From JAOSJL01 sp963704035 (GTDB lineage: Bacteria; Actinomycetota; Acidimicrobiia; IMCC26256; JAOSJL01): a stretch of DNA of 64,000 nucleotides. Made by a program: the position numbers and the translations under genes. The DNA lies in contig CAVPGR010000004.1 of the NCBI GenBank assembly GCA_963704035.1, forward strand, positions 1,674,001-1,738,000, written 5' to 3'. This document shows, one piece after another, positions 25,886 to 34,335 of the stretch. Under the pieces are notes generated by a model. It searched no databases and had not been told where the DNA came from. It saw only the letters and a list, made by a program, of their open reading frames with translations. The first letter of the stretch is position 1. Each line of letters opens with the position of its first letter.

Positions 25886-26746
25886 GTGGAGATTCCTCGT
25901 GGCTTGTGGTCGTACCTGGGAACATTCGAGGCCGGCCGCGCGTGGTTGGAGGGTCTGCCGGCTCTGGTGGCCGAGCTCGCCGACATCTGGGATCTCGAGG
26001 TCGGCGACCCGTTCGAGGGATCGAACGTGTCGTGGGTGGCGCCGGCTCTACGTGACGGTGATCAGGTCGTCCTCAAGGTGCAGTGGCCGCATGACGAGTG
26101 CGAGCAGGAAGCAGCGGCGCTGCGCACGTGGGCGGGTGACGGTGCCGTGCAGCTCATCGCCCACGACCCTGACCGCCATGCCCTGCTGCTCGAACGCTGC
26201 CTGCCGGGCACCCACCTGGCCAACGACGGAGGGTCAGACGCACTCGCCGTCATGATCGACCTGCTCCCGCGTCTCTGGAAGACGGTCGGACCTCATTTTG
26301 GATCTCTCGTCCACCGGTCGTTCCTCTGGAGCATGCTCATGGTCGATCGCTGGAATGGAGCGGATCGTCCGTGCGAACGACGCCTCGTCGACGCTGCCTT
26401 GTCGTATCTCGACGAGCTCCCGGAGAGCCAGGGCGAGCAGGTTCTCGTGAATCAGGACCTGCACGGCGACAACGTTCTCGCGGCTCAGCGAACTCCGTGG
26501 CTGGTGATCGACCCGAAACCGCTCGTGGGAGAGCGCGAGTTCGCCGTCGCACCTGTCGTGCGCAGCTTCGAGTTCGGCCACTCGCCGGGAGACGTCGTCG
26601 GTCGCCTCGACCGGCTCTGTGGAGAGCTGGAACTCGACAGGGAACGCGCTCGCGGCTGGACGATCGCCCAGACCATGGCATGGAGCTTCGACTCGTCCTA
26701 TCGATCTCAGCACTACGACACCGTCCGGTGGCTCCTCGACGCGTAA
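25886..26746 (+). CDS. APH(6)-like aminoglycoside/hydroxyurea kinase family protein
   Basis: A kinase of about 286 residues of the APH(6)/hydroxyurea phosphotransferase family. The N-lobe has SNVSWVAPALRDGDQVVLKVQWP, with the ATP-binding Lys, followed by LLLERCLPGTHLA. The C-lobe has the catalytic loop VNQDLHGDNVLA and the metal-binding IDPKPLVGEREFAVAP, which is typical of this family rather than of APH(3'). Family members phosphorylate streptomycin, but chromosomal copies often have other small-molecule substrates, so resistance cannot be assumed. The GTG start at 25886 (VEIPRGLW) is inferred; a longer open frame upstream is antisense noise over the sulfotransferase. Confidence 0.82.
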   Translation: MEIPRGLWSYLGTFEAGRAWLEGLPALVAELADIWDLEVGDPFEGSNVSWVAPALRDGDQVVLKVQWPHDECEQEAAALRTWAGDGAVQLIAHDPDRHALLLERCLPGTHLANDGGSDALAVMIDLLPRLWKTVGPHFGSLVHRSFLWSMLMVDRWNGADRPCERRLVDAALSYLDELPESQGEQVLVNQDLHGDNVLAAQRTPWLVIDPKPLVGEREFAVAPVVRSFEFGHSPGDVVGRLDRLCGELELDRERARGWTIAQTMAWSFDSSYRSQHYDTVRWLLDA

Positions 26747-26833
26747 GAAGCAGCCAGTGGTGTCGGAGTACGAACCCTCGGTGTCGATGACCTTGCGTTC
26801 GGAAGTGTCGGAGAATCCAGGCAGAATGCCGAG

Positions 26834-27877
26834 ATGGGATCCGCGCCACAGCTGGAGTTTGCCGGGCACTCTGCATTGCCTCGCGAACACTGGCGCAGCA
26901 TCGTGTTGTTCGGGAGGAATGTCGCGTCATACAAGTTCGCGCTCGCGAAGTCTCTCCTCGAGCTGGGCAATGGCGACCAGGAGCTGATTCCGCTCGAGGA
27001 TCTGGCGGTCCCCTTCGCCGGACATATCTGCGAGCACCTCAAGAGCGTCGACCGGCAAGGGACATTCAGTCACAGCAGGTTCCTGGACGCATGCCGCTTC
27101 TTCAATGCGGGATCTATCAGTGCCGACGAGCTTCGCGACGCGGCCACGCTGATGGGATTCGTCAACGTCATTGACGCCTTCCACGTTGTCGGCGCCGAAC
27201 AAGTGCCCGCTCGCTTCTTCCTCGACGAGCGCGCGACGACCGGAGGGATTCGTGTAACCGACAACTTGTTTGAGCTAGCGGCTGGAGTGGACACCGCAGA
27301 CCTTCTCGGCGAGATACAGGCGCGATGGTGCCTTGTCGAGGAAGCCTGGGATGCCCGAGCTGACGGCAGGCAGACCACGGTGCTCTACGACGCCCCACGT
27401 GAACTGTTGGTTCCAGCGCTCCTCGGGAAGCGCCGCTCCATCACCGAGATCCGTCCTGCGCTGAACGGATATCAGAAGGGCCATTGCTTCTATTGTTTCC
27501 GCCCGATCAGTTTCGCGATGCCGAATCCCGACACCGCTGCGGACGTGGACCACTTCTTCCCGCATTCGCTGATGGCCCGCGGCTTCGGCGTAGATCTCGA
27601 CGCACCGTGGAACCTTGTTCTGGCCTGTACAGGATGCAATCGTGGGCCTGCCGGGAAGTCAGCCGCCCTGGCGGATCACCGGTATGTCGCTCGGCTGGAA
27701 CGCCGCAATGAATACCTGATCGCCTCGCATCACCCGCTGAAGGATTCTCTGATCCAAACCACCGGAACGAGCCCCAGCGATCGGCACCGGTTCCTCGTCA
27801 CTGTCGGCAACGACGCGTCGGTTCTTGCCGACTCAGCCGGATGGACCGCACCCGAGGAAGGCGAACCGCTCTTCTGA
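26834..27877 (+). CDS. HNH endonuclease domain protein
   Basis: A 347-residue protein whose first 200 residues match nothing I recognise (mostly helical, with GHSALPREHWRSIVLFGRN at the start). The C-terminal third holds an HNH/zinc-ribbon nuclease motif: GHCFYC, then DVDHFFPHSLMARG, then NLVLACTGCNRGPAGK. The two CxxC pairs would bind zinc, the DH pair and Asn would form the active site, and the trailing GK.A is usual for HNH. Codon use is less GC-biased than in neighbours (TTG, CTA and AGC codons), hinting at transfer. The stop overlaps the ATG of the HIT gene (TGATG at 27875-27879), so the two act as a coupled pair. Confidence 0.82.
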   Translation: MGSAPQLEFAGHSALPREHWRSIVLFGRNVASYKFALAKSLLELGNGDQELIPLEDLAVPFAGHICEHLKSVDRQGTFSHSRFLDACRFFNAGSISADELRDAATLMGFVNVIDAFHVVGAEQVPARFFLDERATTGGIRVTDNLFELAAGVDTADLLGEIQARWCLVEEAWDARADGRQTTVLYDAPRELLVPALLGKRRSITEIRPALNGYQKGHCFYCFRPISFAMPNPDTAADVDHFFPHSLMARGFGVDLDAPWNLVLACTGCNRGPAGKSAALADHRYVARLERRNEYLIASHHPLKDSLIQTTGTSPSDRHRFLVTVGNDASVLADSAGWTAPEEGEPLF

Positions 27878-28269
27878 TGGAATCTTGCCCGTTCTGCACC
27901 CGAGTCGAGTCAGGCGACTATCGCTGGTCCAACGAGCATGCCGTGGCGTTCGATGATGCGTTCCCCGTCGGGCCTGGTCATACCCTCGTAGTTCCTCGGC
28001 ATCACGAAGCCGAGCTGTTCCACCTGGAGCCCGAAGTCCGAGCAACCGTGTGGAGGTTGGTCGACGACGTGAGTCGAGATCTCCTTGAGGACCTTGCAGC
28101 GGATGGGTTGAACGTGGGGCTCAACGAAGGCGTATCGGCTGGACGGACCGTGGCCCACGCTCACGTGCACGTCATTCCTCGATTCTCGGGAGACGTTGCG
28201 AACCCACGCGGCGGGATTCGCTGGGTGCTTCCCGATCATGCTGACTACTGGTCTCAGCGCAACGCGTAG
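27877..28269 (+). CDS. HIT-family nucleotide hydrolase
   Basis: A 130-residue histidine-triad protein. CPFC at the start is a common zinc/HIT leader. The body has AFPVGPGHTLVVPRHHEAEL and the triad itself as HAHVHVIPR (residues about 91-99), giving His-x-His-x-His. Known members cleave dinucleoside polyphosphates, AMP-lysine or other nucleotide conjugates. It starts at the ATG overlapping the HNH stop, so it is translated together with the nuclease. It may process an adenylylated or nucleotide by-product, but that link is inference. Confidence 0.9.
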   Translation: MESCPFCTRVESGDYRWSNEHAVAFDDAFPVGPGHTLVVPRHHEAELFHLEPEVRATVWRLVDDVSRDLLEDLAADGLNVGLNEGVSAGRTVAHAHVHVIPRFSGDVANPRGGIRWVLPDHADYWSQRNA

Positions 28270-28296
28270 CGACGCGCTGCAAGGACGTTGATCCAG

Positions 28297-29516
28297 CTAT
28301 GTCCGGTAGCGGCGGAGGCCGGCGGCGCGGCGACGTTTGAGGATGCCAGCTCGTTCGTCGGCAGTCACCCGCGGAGTGTCGTCGGGAAGTGCGGCGTCGA
28401 GGTCCGCGATCGCGCCACGGTTCGCAGCGTCGGTTCGGGCACCGGTGATTCGGGGTCGAGGAACCGGCAGAAGAGGCCGCCCTTCTCGAAACCGCACGGG
28501 TCGAGCCAGTTGGCCACGCCGGGATCGTCGTGGGTGATCACGAGGCGCAGAACTCCGTCGGTGTCGACGCGCGCCTGGGTGTGGTTGAGATGGCTCTGAC
28601 GACCGTGGTACTCGAGTGCGGCGTTGAACCAGCTCATCAGCGCGACACTCCAGTAGCGACACGGCGGCACGGCGACGTCGAGGATCACCGCCTCGTCGGG
28701 CGAACATCGGAACGCACCCACGCCGTAGACGAGCCCGTGCATCGCGGTGGCGTTCTCGTCGGGCTCCACGAAGATGGTGAGCTCGTTGGGACGTTGCGCG
28801 AGCGCCTGCATCCAGTCGTCCCAGAACGCCAGGCCGGCGGTCATCCACGTCGTCAGACGGTCCAGACGCGCCGTCGTGGTAGCCGGATCGAGCTGCGGTG
28901 TCGGGAATTCGGCGCCGACGCGTTCGATGGTGAGGTCGGCCGGCTCCTCCGACGCCCAGTCGCCGAAATACTGGCGCACGAGCAGGAACGACGCGTCGCC
29001 GGTGCTGTCGAGCGCGTTCGTTCCCGACTCACCAGGCCCCACGGTCACGGTGAACGATCCCTCATCGTCACAGGCCAGTGTGTCGTCGGACAGCGACGAC
29101 AGCGCATGCCATTCGCCCGGGTCGCCACTCGCGAAGTGTCCGGTGTTCACCTGGAGCTCGATGGCTGTCGCCGTTCCCCGCCGGCCCGTGACGGTGTAGG
29201 TCCGCCCGGGGGCCAGGGGCGCGTAGTGGTACAGGCAGTCGGGATTGTCGAGGCCCCACCGGGCGTCGGGGGCGATCATGCGGACGAAGCTGGGGTCGTC
29301 GGGATCGGCGTGCGTCACGCACTGGGCGATCCCCGCGCTCAGGTACTCCGCCAGGTACTGGAGGGCTGCGGCGCGCCGGTTTTCATCGCCGGGAGCACGG
29401 TCGCCGGAAGCACTGTCGCCGGAAGCGTCGTCGGCGAGCAGGCGCTCGCCGGCGGCTCGGACCGAATCGCTGAAACGCGCCCACGCGCGCCGTGCGGAGC
29501 TGTCTGGAGGGGTCAG
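28297..29516 (-). CDS. DUF1214-like protein (frameshifted near its end)
   Basis: A protein of about 400 residues with DUF1214-like features: RTYTVTGRRGTATAIELQV, the GSFTVTVGP stretch, DASFLLVRQYFGDW, then PPCRYWSVALMSWFNAALEY and HLNHTQARVDTDG in the second half. Such proteins occur near lipid or hydrocarbon metabolism genes, and the activity is unknown. Near 28410-28420 (GGCGCGATCGCGG) the frame shifts. The correct C-terminus continues IADLDAALPDDTPRVTADER to the stop at 28297. The start is unclear: CTG 29516 overlaps the ribB stop (CTGA), and no ATG or GTG lies near. It is downstream of ribB in one transcript. Confidence 0.72.
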
Positions 29517-30148
29517 AGGACCGCGAGCGACTCGGGGTGCTCGTCGCCCGAATGCCGGTAGGCGACGAGCTGTTCGATGGACACGATCGCGATCTTGTGC
29601 TTGTCGGCGAAGTCGGCGAGCCACCCCAGCCGCGCGGGTTCACCATCCTCGGTGAGTACTTCGCAGATGGCGGCGACCGGTGCGAGCCGCGCGAGCCGCG
29701 CGAGATCGACGGCCGCTTCGGTGTGGCCCGGGCGTTCGAGGACACCGCCGTTGCGCGCGCGCAAGGGGAAGACGTGACCGGGTCGGTGAAAGTCGTCGGC
29801 CATGGTGTCGGGGTGCGCCGCCTTGCGGATGGTCGTCGAGCGGTCCTCGGCCGAGATGCCGCTCCCGGTCGACGCGTGGTCGATCGTGACACAGAACGCG
29901 GTGTCCTGATCGCACGTGTTGTCGTCGACCATCGGCGCGATTCCGATCCGGTCGAGGTGTTCACTGGTCGCCGGCATGCACACGAGACCCTTGCCCCAGG
30001 TGATCATGAAGTTGATCGCCTCGGGGGTCACCCAGTCGGCCGCCATCGTGAGGTCACCCTCGTTCTCGCGGTCTTCGTCGTCGACCACGAGGACGATCTC
30101 ACCTCGACGAATTCTGCGTACCGCGTCTTCAACGGTCGTGAAGCTCAC
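29513..30148 (-). CDS. ribB: 3,4-dihydroxy-2-butanone 4-phosphate synthase
   Basis: RibB converts ribulose 5-phosphate to the four-carbon riboflavin precursor. The 211-residue single-domain form has all the key parts: EIVLVVDDEDRENEGDL (metal-binding Glu/Asp loop), MPATSEHLDRIGI, DQDTAFCVTIDHAST, GISAEDRSTTI, the RPGHVFPLRA motif with the metal-binding His, RPGHTEAAVDLARLA, and PVAAICEVLTEDGEPA. No GTP cyclohydrolase II domain is fused. The start is GTG 30148 (VSFTTVEDAV). It directly follows the histidine kinase gene and ends in CTGA at the next gene. Longer upstream readings are antisense-like noise over the kinase. Confidence 0.94.
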   Translation of the reverse strand: MSFTTVEDAVRRIRRGEIVLVVDDEDRENEGDLTMAADWVTPEAINFMITWGKGLVCMPATSEHLDRIGIAPMVDDNTCDQDTAFCVTIDHASTGSGISAEDRSTTIRKAAHPDTMADDFHRPGHVFPLRARNGGVLERPGHTEAAVDLARLARLAPVAAICEVLTEDGEPARLGWLADFADKHKIAIVSIEQLVAYRHSGDEHPESLAVL

Positions 30149-30152
30149 GCCG

Positions 30153-31199
30153 TCACCTCGCTTCCTGTCCGACCCTCGCGTCCGACCTCGGGGCGTCGCT
30201 ATCGTGCGACGCCGGCAACTCGACCACCATTCGACATCCCCGGGGCTCGCGGGCCTCGGGGTGGATCCGTCCCCCGTGCAGATCCACGATCCACTGCGCG
30301 ATCGCCAAGCCGAGCCCGGCGCCACCGTCACTCGACGCGCGGGCGGCGTCGGCACGGTAGAACCGTTCGAACACCCTCCCACGTTCCGCTTCGGGGATGC
30401 CGGGACCTTCGTCGGCGACTTCGATGACAACGGATTCGGGAGACCTGCGGGCGTTGACCTCGACGAGACCACCCTGGGGTGTGAAGCGCACGGCGTTCTC
30501 CAGAAGATTGGCGACCACCTGGTGGATCCGCTCCGGATCACCGTCGGCCGCCAGCCCTGCGCTCTCGACGCGTACGGCGACCTCGGTGTCGGGAGCGTGG
30601 AGCTCCGACTCGCGAGCCGCCTGTTCGAGCATGGGACCCACGGCGAACTCGCGTCGCTCGAGGGGTACGGCCCCTGATTCCAGGCGGGACAGGTCGAGGA
30701 GCTGCGTGACGAGGCGTCCGAGGCGCTCGACCTGATGCAGCATCACCGTGAGCGTCTCGGCATCGGCCGGCTCCACGCCGTCGACGAGGTTTTCGAGCTT
30801 CGCCTGCAACGCGGTGATCGGCGTGCGCAGCTCGTGGGAGACATTCGCCACGATCTCACGCCGGACCCGGTCGTTCTCTGCGAGCTCGTCGGCCATCCGG
30901 TTGAAGGCGTCGGCCAGGCGGCCGATCTCGTCGGCAGACGTGACACGTACCCGGCGCGAGTAGTCGTGGCGCGCCATCGCCTCCGATGCTTCGGCCATTT
31001 CCCGCAGCGGCGCGGTCATTCCCCGGGTCAGGACCCAGACCACCGCGAGCGCCAGCGATCCGGCGAGGATTCCGCTCACCGACGGCCACAACCCCGTCCT
31101 CACACCGGCCCAGAACACGACCACGGTCGTACCGACCGCGGCGAGGATCACGGCGCCGAGGCGCATCTTGAAATAGGGGATCTGGTCGAGTGGCCTCAT
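30153..31199 (-). CDS. sensor histidine kinase (HAMP-HisKA-HATPase)
   Basis: A 348-residue membrane kinase with two helices near the N-terminus (AVILAAVGTTVVVFWAG and SGILAGSLALAVVWVLTRG) and almost no extracellular loop. A HAMP segment (TAPLREMAEASEAMARHDYS) is followed by HisKA with phospho-acceptor NVSHELRTPIT, N box NLLENAVRFTP, G1 DEGPGIPEAERGRVFERFYR and G2 GAGLGLAIAQWIV. The short sensor suggests it senses a membrane or cytoplasmic cue. It overlaps the response-regulator stop by 4 bases (31196-31199) and precedes ribB. Confidence 0.93.
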   Translation of the reverse strand: MRPLDQIPYFKMRLGAVILAAVGTTVVVFWAGVRTGLWPSVSGILAGSLALAVVWVLTRGMTAPLREMAEASEAMARHDYSRRVRVTSADEIGRLADAFNRMADELAENDRVRREIVANVSHELRTPITALQAKLENLVDGVEPADAETLTVMLHQVERLGRLVTQLLDLSRLESGAVPLERREFAVGPMLEQAARESELHAPDTEVAVRVESAGLAADGDPERIHQVVANLLENAVRFTPQGGLVEVNARRSPESVVIEVADEGPGIPEAERGRVFERFYRADAARASSDGGAGLGLAIAQWIVDLHGGRIHPEAREPRGCRMVVELPASHDSDAPRSDARVGQEAR

Positions 31200-31921
31200 G
31201 CCGGGGCGCTCTCGTCGGCCTCGTCAGAATCCTCGGTGGCGAGTGCGTAGCCCACACCGTGCACGGTGCGCACGACGTCGGCGCCGACCTTGCTGCGCAG
31301 CGCGCGCACGTGCGAGTCGACGGTGCGTTCACCGGTTCCTTCCGGATACCCCCACACTTCGGAGAGCAGTTCCTGGCGGGTGAACACCCGCTCGGGTCGC
31401 GCGGCGAGCGCGGCGAGGAGGTCGAACTCCGTGGGTGTCAGATGGATCTCGTGGCCGTCGCTCTGTACCCGGCGGGACTCGCGGTCTATGTCGAGCGCAC
31501 CGATCACGATCCGGGCGGGAGGCTCGGCGCCACCACGCTCGACGCGCCGCAGGATCGCTCCCACGCGCGCCACGAGCTCACGCGCGCTGAACGGTTTGGT
31601 GACGTAGTCGTCGGCACCCACGCCCAGTCCGACGATCTTGTCGGTCTCGGAGTCCTTGGCCGTCAGCATGAGAACGGGTACGGGGCGACGCTGCTGGATC
31701 CGGCGGCACACCTCGAGACCGTCGAATCCGGGGAGCATCAGGTCGAGAACGACGAGGTCTGGCTCCAGGGCCTCGCAGCGCGCCACGCCCGACGGTCCGT
31801 CATGGGCGACCTCGGCCCGGTAGCCCTCGCTGCGGAGTCTGGCGGCCACCGCGGAGGCGATGGACGTCTCGTCCTCGACGACGAGAACGGTTGCCGACTT
31901 GGGTGGAGCGGTCACAGGCAC
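31196..31921 (-). CDS. OmpR/PhoB-family response regulator
   Basis: A 241-residue regulator. The receiver domain has the acidic pair VEDETS, phospho-acceptor DLVVLDLMLPGFDG, switch Thr in VLMLTAKD and Lys in DDYVTKPF. The C-terminal winged helix has the family LTPTEFDLLAALAARPERVFTR, RELLSEVWGY-like QELLSEVWGY and TVDSHVRALRSKVG. It is the first gene of the regulator-kinase-ribB-DUF1214 transcript. The start is probably ATG/GTG 31921 (VPVTAPPKSATV). The target genes cannot be told from the sequence. Confidence 0.94.
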   Translation of the reverse strand: MPVTAPPKSATVLVVEDETSIASAVAARLRSEGYRAEVAHDGPSGVARCEALEPDLVVLDLMLPGFDGLEVCRRIQQRRPVPVLMLTAKDSETDKIVGLGVGADDYVTKPFSARELVARVGAILRRVERGGAEPPARIVIGALDIDRESRRVQSDGHEIHLTPTEFDLLAALAARPERVFTRQELLSEVWGYPEGTGERTVDSHVRALRSKVGADVVRTVHGVGYALATEDSDEADESAPA

Positions 31922-32000
31922 CCCACCAGCATAAGGAAGGCTCTGTGTGGGAGACCCGCCGGAGATGTGCGGATTTGGTGCACTTCTGTCCTTTCGCCGC

Positions 32001-32049
32001 TTGGGACACGCGAGGCGAGGACAAGCGGCGCAGGTATCCTGCGCCGCCC
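32001..32049. repeat. third, diverged copy of the TAT-loop hairpin repeat
   Basis: This single copy lies between the response regulator (minus) and glutamate dehydrogenase (plus). The inverted repeat GCGGCGCAGG-TAT-CCTGCGCCGC spans 32025-32047. Compared with the 16.7-kb copies, the third stem position changes from A-T to G-C on both arms, so pairing is kept. The 5' flank is also related (TTGGGAC...GAGGA before the stem), and the 3' CCCG is shared. The TAT loop is invariant. Confidence 0.85.
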
Positions 32050-32084
32050 GAGACGAGCAAACGGGAACTGGCTAGGTTGCAGCC

Positions 32085-33374
32085 GTGGCCGGCCCGATCC
32101 TGAGCGGCGCGATCGCCTCGATGGAGGCGGCCGCGGTGCACGTCCAACCCAATCCCGAGGTGCTCGAACGCCTGAAGAGACCCGAGGCCGTGCTCCAGAT
32201 GTGGATCCCGGTGCGGATGGACGACGGGACGCAACGGATATTCGAGGGGTACCGGGTCCGTCACACCGACATCCGCGGTCCGGGCAAGGGGGGAATCCGG
32301 TTTCATCCCCAGGTCGACCTCGACGAGATCGAGGCGCTCGCGTTCTGGATGACCTTCAAGTGTGCGGCGCTCGGGCTCCCGTTCGGCGGTGCCAAGGGCG
32401 GCGTCGTCGTCGACGCGAAACAGCTCTCGAATCTGGAGCTCGAGCGCCTGAGCCGTCAGTACATCGAGCACGTCGCCGACTTCATCGGGCCCGAAACCGA
32501 CGTGCCTGCCCCCGACATCTACACGAACGAGCGCGTGATGGGCTGGATGATGGACGAGTACTCGAACATCCAACGCCAACGCGTCCCTGCCGTCGTCACC
32601 GGCAAGCCGGTCGAGCTCGGAGGCAGTCTGGGTCGCGACACGGCGACGGGGCGCGGCGCGTTCCTCTGCATCGAGGACCTCGCTGACACGCACGGGTGGA
32701 GTCGTCAGGGCACGACGGTCGCGGTGCAGGGATTCGGCAACGCCGGGCGATCGGTGGCCACACTGCTGCACGGGGCCGGATATCGCGTCGTGGCGGTCAG
32801 TGACTCCCAGGGTGGTATCCACGACCCCGGCGGTTTCGACGTCCCGAGTCTCGTGCGCTTCAAGGAGGAAACGCGTCGCATCGACGCCACGTACTGCGAG
32901 GGCACGGTCTGCGAAGCAATCCCTGCCGAGCGCGTCAGCAACGACGAACTTCTCGCGCTCGACGTCGATGTACTCGTTCCCGCGGCGATCGAAGGAGTGA
33001 TCACCGCCGAGAACGCCTCACGGGTCAAAGCCCACACTGTCGTCGAGGTCGCCAACGGACCGGTCAACGCCGATGCCGACCCGATTCTCGAGGCCGCCGG
33101 CGTGACTGTCGTACCCGGAATCGTCGCCAACGCCGGAGGAGCCACCGTCAGCTACTTCGAATGGGTCCAGAACCGCACGGGCGACTACTGGACCCTCGAT
33201 ACGGTGAACAGCCGCTTGGCCGAGCGGATGCACCGCGAATTCGCGGCAGTGCACGAGGTGGCGGTTGACCTGTCGGTGAGCTTGCGTACGGCTGCATACG
33301 TCCACGCCCTTCGCCGGCTGTGCAGCGCGATCGAAGCCGGCGGGACCTCTTCCTACTTCGGCAACAACCGCTGA
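32085..33374 (+). CDS. gdhA: glutamate dehydrogenase (Glu/Leu/Phe/Val family)
   Basis: A 429-residue amino-acid dehydrogenase, most likely interconverting glutamate and 2-oxoglutarate plus ammonia. The catalytic N-domain has GYRVRHTDIRGPGKGGIRFHP, LPFGGAKGGVVVDAK (catalytic Lys in GGAKGG) and the VPAPDIYTNERVMGWMMDEY region with the Asp. The Rossmann domain has VAVQGFGNAGRSVATLLH. The C-terminus has VEVANGPVNADAD and GIVANAGGATVSYFEW, as in hexameric GDHs. The GTG start at 32085 (VAGPILSGAIAS) is chosen from family length. It is monocistronic, downstream of the hairpin repeat. Confidence 0.93.
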   Translation: MAGPILSGAIASMEAAAVHVQPNPEVLERLKRPEAVLQMWIPVRMDDGTQRIFEGYRVRHTDIRGPGKGGIRFHPQVDLDEIEALAFWMTFKCAALGLPFGGAKGGVVVDAKQLSNLELERLSRQYIEHVADFIGPETDVPAPDIYTNERVMGWMMDEYSNIQRQRVPAVVTGKPVELGGSLGRDTATGRGAFLCIEDLADTHGWSRQGTTVAVQGFGNAGRSVATLLHGAGYRVVAVSDSQGGIHDPGGFDVPSLVRFKEETRRIDATYCEGTVCEAIPAERVSNDELLALDVDVLVPAAIEGVITAENASRVKAHTVVEVANGPVNADADPILEAAGVTVVPGIVANAGGATVSYFEWVQNRTGDYWTLDTVNSRLAERMHREFAAVHEVAVDLSVSLRTAAYVHALRRLCSAIEAGGTSSYFGNNR

Positions 33375-33384
33375 AGGGTTTCGT

Positions 33385-34326
33385 CTAGAGGGTTTCGTCG
33401 AGATCGACAACCGCGTCGGGGTCGATCGACAGGCGGATGCGATCTCCGGTAGACGGCGGAGTGTCGGCCACCGACGTGGTGAGCTTCCGTCCGTCGAGTG
33501 TCGAGACGCCGATGACGAAGTGGTCGCCTCGGAAACCGATGTGACGCACGATGCCGTGGATGGTCCCGTCGCGGTCGAGGCGCACGCCGCCGGGCCGGAC
33601 GCCGACTCCGTCGGCGACGTCAGCCCAGCCCAGAAACCGGGCTACGAACACGTTGGCCGGTCGATGCCACACCTCCGGAGGTGTGCCGACCTGTTCGACG
33701 AGGCCCGCACGCATCACGACGACCCGGTCAGAAATCGTGCATGCCTCGTCCTGGTCGTGAGTGACGTAGATCGCTGCGATCCCGAGTTCCTTCAATATCC
33801 GTCGGAGGTCGGTCACCAGGCGTTCTCGCAGCGATCGGTCGAGAGACCCGAGCGGCTCGTCGAGCATGAGCAGTCGGGGGCGCGGGGCGAGCGCGCGCGC
33901 CAAGGCGACGCGTTGCTGTTCACCCCCCGACAGTGTCGCGATCGACCGCTCATCCAGCCCGGCCAGGCCCACGACCTCCATGACGTCGACCACGCGCGAA
34001 CGTCGTTCATCGATCGGCATTCCCGCCATCCGGAGCCCGAACGACACGTTCTCGCCGACGTTGCGGTGGGGGAACAGGAGGTGGTCCTGGAACATGAGTC
34101 CGAACCCGCGCCGGTCGGGAGGAACTCCCGCGAGGTCGTCGCCGTCGGAGAGGACGTGCCCGGCGTCGGGAGCATCGAGGCCGGCCACGATCCGGAGCAG
34201 AGTCGTCTTGCCGCACCCACTCGGCCCGAGAACGCCGACAATCTCGCCATCGGAAACCGTGCCGTCGACGCCGCGTAGCGCGGCGACGTCACCGTAGGTG
34301 CGGTGGAGATTCTCGAACGTGAGCAT
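33385..34326 (-). CDS. thiQ: thiamine ABC transporter, ATP-binding protein
   Basis: A 313-residue ABC ATPase of the iron/thiamine/sulfate importer type. Walker A is LGPSGCGKTT (34-43), Q loop FGLMFQDHLLFPH, signature LSGGEQQRVALARAL, Walker B LLMLDEPLGSLD and switch IYVTHDQDEA. A TOBE-like domain follows from about residue 235. The specificity is inferred from position: last gene of a TPP-riboswitch-controlled operon next to a substrate-binding protein and permease. It ends convergently with gdhA. Confidence 0.88.
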   Translation of the reverse strand: MLTFENLHRTYGDVAALRGVDGTVSDGEIVGVLGPSGCGKTTLLRIVAGLDAPDAGHVLSDGDDLAGVPPDRRGFGLMFQDHLLFPHRNVGENVSFGLRMAGMPIDERRSRVVDVMEVVGLAGLDERSIATLSGGEQQRVALARALAPRPRLLMLDEPLGSLDRSLRERLVTDLRRILKELGIAAIYVTHDQDEACTISDRVVVMRAGLVEQVGTPPEVWHRPANVFVARFLGWADVADGVGVRPGGVRLDRDGTIHGIVRHIGFRGDHFVIGVSTLDGRKLTTSVADTPPSTGDRIRLSIDPDAVVDLDETL

Positions 34327-34335
34327 CCGCTCCCC

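Noticed and set aside
28137..28269. Frameshift in the HIT gene
   Set aside because: The triad and C-terminus are in one frame at family length; no shift is needed.
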